From Corynebacterium incognita (lineage in GTDB: Bacteria > Actinomycetota > Actinomycetes > Mycobacteriales > Mycobacteriaceae): a stretch of DNA of 64,000 bases. The position numbers and the translations under genes are program-made. The stretch is from the NCBI RefSeq assembly GCF_014217255.1, contig NZ_CP059404.1:310001-374000 (forward strand), in the 5' to 3' direction. Each line of letters opens with the position of its first letter. The first letter of the stretch is position 1. Positions 59,951 to 64,000 of this stretch are shown one piece after another. The notes beneath the pieces are model-generated. The model searched no databases, had not been told where the DNA came from, and was given only the letters and a program-made list of their open reading frames with translations.

Positions 59951-61513
59951 TTAGCGATAGGTCCACGGATTGTTGCCAGTATCGGAGACCCCAGCGTCCG
60001 GGTCGGACTCCAGCACAGCGATGTCGCGCTGGTTGGTGTTGTCCAGGTGCAGGCGATCTTCGTCGCTGCGGCGGGTCACCGGGTCCGTGCCATCCCAGCA
60101 CTCCACGTTCTTCAGCTCCGGCAGCATGTCGCGGTGGAAGACCGGGTCTACGCCCTGGCGACGCTGGTCGTTGAAGTTCTTGAGCAGCTTGATGGCTACG
60201 CCAGCGAGCGGCACGATGGCGGCAACGTTGAGCAGAACCATGGTCGCGGCGCCGGTATCGGCCAGTGCGAAAACCAGCGGCAGGGAGCCCACGCCACCGA
60301 ACCACACGAAGAACACAACGACGAGGCGGAAGATGGTCAGCCACAGCTTACTGTCGCTCAGGTAGGTGACGTTGGCTTCCGCCAAGTAGTAGTTACCCAG
60401 GATGGAGGAGAACGCGAGGAAGAAGAGGATGAAGGTGATGAAGTGGATACCCCAGCTACCCACGGAGTCAGCCAGTGCGGTCTGAGTCAGGGACACGCCT
60501 TCCGGCTCAACACCGAACTCGGTAATCGGGCCGAGCAGGATGATGAAGGCGGTGATGGTACACACCACGAGGGTGTCAAAGTAGACGCCCAGGGTCTGCA
60601 CCAGGCCCTGCTTGACCGGGTGGGACACAGACGCGGTTGCCGCGGCATTCGGTGCGGAACCCTCGCCGGCCTCATTCGAGAACAGGCCGCGCTGAATGCC
60701 CTTGAGCATGGCCATGCCCACGGTGGCACCGGCAATCTCCTTGAACCCCAGAGCGTGGCTCACAATCAGGGAAATCATGCCTGGGACTTCGTCGATGTTG
60801 ACGATGATGACCCAGAGGCCGATAAAGATGTAGGCCAGCGCCATGAACGGCACGATGACCTGGGTGAGGTTCGCGATGCGCTTAACGCCACCAAACACCA
60901 CCACTGCAGAGAACGCCGCGATGATCGCGGAGACGGTCCACTTGAACGTCATGGAATCTTGATTGAAGGAGGTACCCAGGGAGTCCACGATGGCGTTGGT
61001 CTGGAAGGCGTTGTAGACGAAGCCGAAGGTAAACGCGATGGCCACGGAGAACAACACGGACAGCGGGGTCCAACCCAGGCCGCGGCGCATGTAGTACGCC
61101 GGGCCACCGCGGAAGGAATCGCCGTCGCGTACCTTCCACAGCTGCGCCAGGGTGGATTCCACGAAGGCGGTTGCGCCGCCGAGGAGGGCGATGATCCACA
61201 TCCAGAACACCGCGCCGGGGCCACCAACAGAGATTGCCACGGCCACGCCGGCAACGTTGCCGGTGCCCACACGCGACGCGGCGGAAATTGTGAAAGCCTT
61301 AAACGCGGAGATGCCGCCGAAGTCGGGGTCCTCGTCGCGGCCCTTGCCGCTTGGTCGCTCGACGACGGCCTTGAACATATCCGGCACCATGCGCAGCTGC
61401 ACCAGCGCAGTGCGGCCGCCGAAGTAGACGCCCGCTGCAATCAGCAGCCACGGGACAATCTAGGTCCACAAAAAATCATTAACCGTCCCCACGACGGTAT
61501 TCAATAATTCCAT
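59951..61513 (-). pseudogene. AGCS family alanine/glycine:cation symporter interrupted by an amber codon
   Basis: The full frame from ATG 61513 begins MELLNTVVGTVNDFLWT and then hits TAG at 61460-61462 (codon 18), after which it continues without a break for 503 codons: IVPWLLIAAGVYFGGRTALV, SAASRVGTGNVAGVAVAIS, GGPAYYMRRGLGW and GLFSNEAGEGSAPNAAATA, all AGCS hallmarks. In homologues the segment reads FLWTW, so TGG became TAG. A protein could restart at ATG 61402 (483 residues, beginning MQLRMVPDMF), but it would lack the first transmembrane helix. It sits between acyP and mutM. Either a very recent pseudogene or a sequencing error. Confidence 0.82.
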
Positions 61514-61636
61514 GCGCGTAACCCTATCGCGACGAGTGTGACTTGTCATACTCACAACGCGGACATTAAGCCGCCTTGCACCGGCAACGTCCGCCCACCC
61601 GCCACCTCCGAGGGCGCGATTAATCCTTAAACCACG

Positions 61637-62554
61637 CTAAATCACCTGGCAGTTGGCACAGTGGTGACTAGAGCGCCCGCGGATGACTGTGCGCAGGATC
61701 TCAGCGCCGCAGCGGTCACAGTCTTGTCCCGCGCGGCCGTACACGTGCAGCGAGCGCGAGAAATAGCCGGATTCGCCATTGACGTTCACGTACAGTGCGT
61801 CGAAACTGGTGCCGCCCTGTTGTAACGCCTGCACCATGACCTGCCTCGCGGCGTCGAGAAGCCGCAGCACGTCCCGGTGCCGCAACCGGGATGCTGGGCG
61901 CGAGGGTACGATGCCTGCGGCCCACAACGCCTCATCGGCGTAAATGTTTCCTACCCCCGACACCACCGTCTGGTCCAGCAGCACCGCCTTGATCGGCGCC
62001 TTCTTCGCCCGGATGCGCCGCGATGTCGCTACGGCGTCAAAAACCTCCTCCAACGGGTCCGCCGCGATGTGCGCAATGTGCTCTGCGCCCGCGAGTTTCC
62101 AATACCCGAACGTCCGCTGGTCCACGAAGCTCAACACCTCAGGCGACTGCGGCTCGGCCGAGGTCACATCAACCGAGGTCACATCTGCTGGGGCCGCGTC
62201 TGCCGAGACCGCACTTTCTGCTCCCGCCGTTATGGGGTCTGGAATCAGCTCCGCCTGGGCACGGATGTGGCGCGAATTGACCTCACCGATGCGCAGCTGC
62301 CCCGACATCCCCAGATGGATATAGAGCCGATCGGCGTGCTTATCGACGCCGCGTTCTGGCGCAAGGTCGAGCCACATAAACTTGCCCCGCCGCGAGACGC
62401 CGGTGATGGTGCGCCCGGGCAGCACTGTCTCTAAAGGAAGCTCGTTGCCGCGGGCCGCGCGCGGGTGCAGGATGTTTACGGCGCCGAACGTCGTGCCGCG
62501 GACGAAGGGCTCGAGCCCGCGGCGCACCACCTCGACTTCAGGTAACTCCGGCAT
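61637..62554 (-). CDS. mutM: Formamidopyrimidine-DNA glycosylase
   Basis: A 305-residue base-excision repair enzyme that removes 8-oxoguanine and Fapy lesions. PELPEVEVVRRGLEPFV is the N-terminus with catalytic Pro2 and Glu3; VSGVGNIYADEALWAAGI is the helix-two-turn-helix; CDRCGAEILRTVIRGRSSHH and CANCQ make the C-terminal zinc finger, with its Arg. A charged, repetitive insert of about 35 residues (around ADVTSVDVTSAEPQSPE) lies in the middle, encoded partly by a 15-base direct repeat at 62158-62185. ATG 62554 follows rnc by 12 bases. Confidence 0.95.
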   Translation of the reverse strand: MPELPEVEVVRRGLEPFVRGTTFGAVNILHPRAARGNELPLETVLPGRTITGVSRRGKFMWLDLAPERGVDKHADRLYIHLGMSGQLRIGEVNSRHIRAQAELIPDPITAGAESAVSADAAPADVTSVDVTSAEPQSPEVLSFVDQRTFGYWKLAGAEHIAHIAADPLEEVFDAVATSRRIRAKKAPIKAVLLDQTVVSGVGNIYADEALWAAGIVPSRPASRLRHRDVLRLLDAARQVMVQALQQGGTSFDALYVNVNGESGYFSRSLHVYGRAGQDCDRCGAEILRTVIRGRSSHHCANCQVI

Positions 62555-62566
62555 CGCGACGCCGCG

Positions 62567-63337
62567 TTACGCGCCCGCGCTGGCGGTATTGGCCACCAGC
62601 TGCGGTTTTTCTTTCAGCACAGTGATGGCGGCCTGCGCGGCCTGTTGTTCCGCGAGCTTCTTGTTCTGGCCCACGCCCTTGCCCAGCTCGTGGCCTGCCA
62701 CCGTGACGAAAGCCGTAAACGTTTGGTCGTGTTGCGGGCCCTCCACGGACGCGGAGTACACCGGCATCTCAGCCTTGAGCTCTGCGCAGCGCTCCTGCAG
62801 GATCGTCTTCCAGTCGGTGTGGAAGCCGGTCACCGTCGCGGTATCAATCTTGTGCTGGAACAGTCGCAGGATCACCCCACGCGCCGGCTCGAAGCCGTGT
62901 TCCAGGTAGATCGCGCCGAACAGTGCCTCGGTAGTGTCGGCCAGAATCGAGTCCTTGTTGCGGCCGTCCGTGGCGATCTCGCCCTTACCCAGCAAGATGT
63001 GCTCGCCCAGCCCAATGTCACGGGCGACGTCGGCAAGCCCGTAACGGGACACGATGGACGCGCGCATTTTCGAAATGTCAGACTCTGGGCGCGATGGGTA
63101 AACCTCATACAGCTTATGGGCCACCGAGAGCCCCAGCACGGCGTCGCCCAAAAACTCCAGGCGCTCGTTGTTGGGTAGGTGACCATGCTCGTTCGCAAAC
63201 GAACGGTGCGTCAGCGCCAACCGCAAGCCTTCATCGCTGAGCTGGACCCCGAGGGCGTCGAGAAGCGGTGCGTGGTCGACGGCCGCAAATTCTGCGGCGA
63301 GGGCTTCTTCGCCGGTGAGCTTGTTCTTCTTACTCAC
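62567..63337 (-). CDS. rnc: Ribonuclease III
   Basis: A 256-residue double-stranded-RNA endonuclease for rRNA and mRNA processing. NERLEFLGDAVLGLSVAHKL is the signature helix with catalytic acids; DTTEALFGAIYLEHG carries the other Asp/Glu. A dsRBD at the C-terminus includes VGQNKKLAEQQAAQAAITVL. The start is GTG 63337, overlapping the DUF177 stop (GTGA) with GGAG nine bases upstream; ATG 63361 would extend into the previous gene. Genes DUF177-rnc-mutM form one operon. Confidence 0.95.
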   Translation of the reverse strand: MSKKNKLTGEEALAAEFAAVDHAPLLDALGVQLSDEGLRLALTHRSFANEHGHLPNNERLEFLGDAVLGLSVAHKLYEVYPSRPESDISKMRASIVSRYGLADVARDIGLGEHILLGKGEIATDGRNKDSILADTTEALFGAIYLEHGFEPARGVILRLFQHKIDTATVTGFHTDWKTILQERCAELKAEMPVYSASVEGPQHDQTFTAFVTVAGHELGKGVGQNKKLAEQQAAQAAITVLKEKPQLVANTASAGA

Positions 63338-63870
63338 AGGAACTTCTCCAGTCCGCTCCATCGCGGATCGACGCGCTCCTCCTCGCCACTGATCCCCGTG
63401 GTGACGCCCTCGGCGGTGGGTACCTCGTTGACACATTCGCCTTCGCACGTGGGGTTGAAAGGCAACGTCAGGCCGACCTCGTCAATGACGGTCTGCAGCA
63501 GATCCAGCTCATCAATGTTGATGATTGGGGTCTCGTCACCCGAACCGGCGTCGGCCTCGTCCTCGGGATCTCCGGTGATGGAGTCCTCATCCGCAGCAAA
63601 AAACTGGCTCACGTGCACGTCAAGTGGCGGGTGTAGCTCCGCCAGGCACCGCGAGCACTCGCCGGTCAGGGTGCCGGTGACATCCGCATCCACCAGGATG
63701 CCGGTGCCCAGCGGGGTCAGCGTGGCGTCCACGGTGACGTCATCGCCCTTTTTGATGGCGATCATTTCCACGCCAATACGCGCGGGCGCTGGCCCGGTTT
63801 GGGTGCGCTGCTCTGGCATGGTCTCACCGCGCAGCAACTGCGCGACGTTAAATACAAAAGGAGAATTCAT
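63334..63870 (-). CDS. DUF177 (YceD) family protein
   Basis: A 178-residue protein of the YceD/DUF177 family, linked to 23S rRNA accumulation in plants and E. coli. SPFVFNVAQLLRGETM begins it; GTLTGECSRCLAELHPPLDV has a CxxC pair, and PFNPTCEGECVNEVP a second Cys pair, together a probable zinc site. The centre is acidic (DEDSITGDPEDEADAGSGDE). In most bacteria the gene is next to rpmF; here it precedes rnc as in mycobacteria (Rv2926c). GGAGG precedes ATG 63870. Confidence 0.9.
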   Translation of the reverse strand: MNSPFVFNVAQLLRGETMPEQRTQTGPAPARIGVEMIAIKKGDDVTVDATLTPLGTGILVDADVTGTLTGECSRCLAELHPPLDVHVSQFFAADEDSITGDPEDEADAGSGDETPIINIDELDLLQTVIDEVGLTLPFNPTCEGECVNEVPTAEGVTTGISGEEERVDPRWSGLEKFL

Positions 63871-63908
63871 AACGCCTCCCACACTACCCTTGCGGTGCAA
63901 ATCGGACC

Positions 63909-64000
63909 CTAGCCGCGGTAACGGCCGTAGCCCTCATCCTCTGCGGCCCAGTCGCTGCGTTCACCACGGTCACCGCGGTCACTACCCCGCACGCCCGCGC
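63909..64000 (-). CDS. C-terminal end of an unidentified gene upstream of DUF177 (partial)
   Basis: The minus-strand frame that ends in TAG at 63909-63911 reads RGSDRGDRGERSDWAAEDEG and YGRYRG, a Gly/Arg/Asp-rich tail of about 30 residues. The rest lies beyond the window. In related genomes the gene before DUF177-rnc encodes a DivIVA-like coiled-coil protein (Rv2927c), and a low-complexity tail would suit that, but nothing here proves it. Confidence 0.4.
   Translation of the reverse strand, partial: AGVRGSDRGDRGERSDWAAEDEGYGRYRG

Noticed and set aside
59879..61507. 542-codon plus-strand open frame opposite the AGCS gene
   Set aside because: Antisense shadow; the minus-strand reading has all AGCS motifs.

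Overview
The window is a 64 kb stretch of a high-GC Gram-positive chromosome, almost certainly a Corynebacterium. The evidence is the gene content and order: mqo, mycothione reductase, map, a lipoprotein PBP, ispG, rip1, dxr, cdsA, frr, pyrH, tsf, rpsB, xerC, dprA, comM, yraN, rnhB, lepB, rplS, trmD, rimM, rpsP, ffh, ftsY, smc, mutM, rnc. As I recall it, this follows the order of the M. tuberculosis block from about Rv2852c (mqo) to Rv2926c and the matching C. glutamicum block. Mycothiol enzymology, corynebacterial small secreted proteins and DUF2631/DUF2469/DUF177 genes fit the genus. No rRNA, tRNA, CRISPR array or intact insertion sequence was seen.

Layout. 1-8.8 kb: the end of an AAA ATPase-like gene, phzF-like, DUF2200, selO, a VOC protein, mqo, an alpha/beta hydrolase, mtr, and a pair of small secreted proteins. 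8.8-19.4 kb, mostly minus strand: map, lipoprotein PBP, ispG, rip1, dxr, rlmN, cdsA, frr and pyrH (isoprenoid, phospholipid, envelope and translation housekeeping), with plus-strand DUF2631 and LapA-like genes between. 19.4-30.2 kb: a lone HNH endonuclease gene, then tsf, rpsB, an M23 peptidase, xerC, dprA, comM, yraN, DUF2469, rnhB, two tandem signal peptidases and rplS. 30.3-36.1 kb: a TPP riboswitch driving a compact thiC-thiE-thiO-thiS-thiG-thiF operon. 36.1-42 kb: remnants of panB and panC, then tex, trmD, rimM, a cupin, a headless TetR fragment and rpsP. 42.4-64 kb: a membrane acyltransferase, a radical SAM/SPASM gene, ffh, a complete Mrp (Mnh) Na+/H+ antiporter operon, ftsY, smc, acyP, an AGCS symporter broken by an amber codon, mutM, rnc, DUF177 and the tail of one more gene.

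How it works together. The SRP GTPases Ffh and FtsY, two signal peptidases, a site-2 protease and a lipoprotein transpeptidase form an export and envelope group. ispG and dxr are two steps of the non-mevalonate isoprenoid pathway. pyrH, frr, tsf, rpsB, rplS, rpsP, rimM and trmD are translation genes. The thi operon makes both thiamine precursors and is gated by TPP.

What departs from the expected syntenic block is most informative. The Mrp operon sits where amt-glnK/glnB-glnD normally lie between ftsY and ffh. No KH-domain gene lies between rimM and rpsP. panB and panC are wreckage joined tail to tail, predicting pantothenate dependence. An AGCS transporter is cut by Trp18-to-stop. Two intergenic spots carry near-identical inverted pairs of perfect DnaA-box sequences. 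A long nested hairpin spans the start codon of the PBP gene. Several genes look leaderless.
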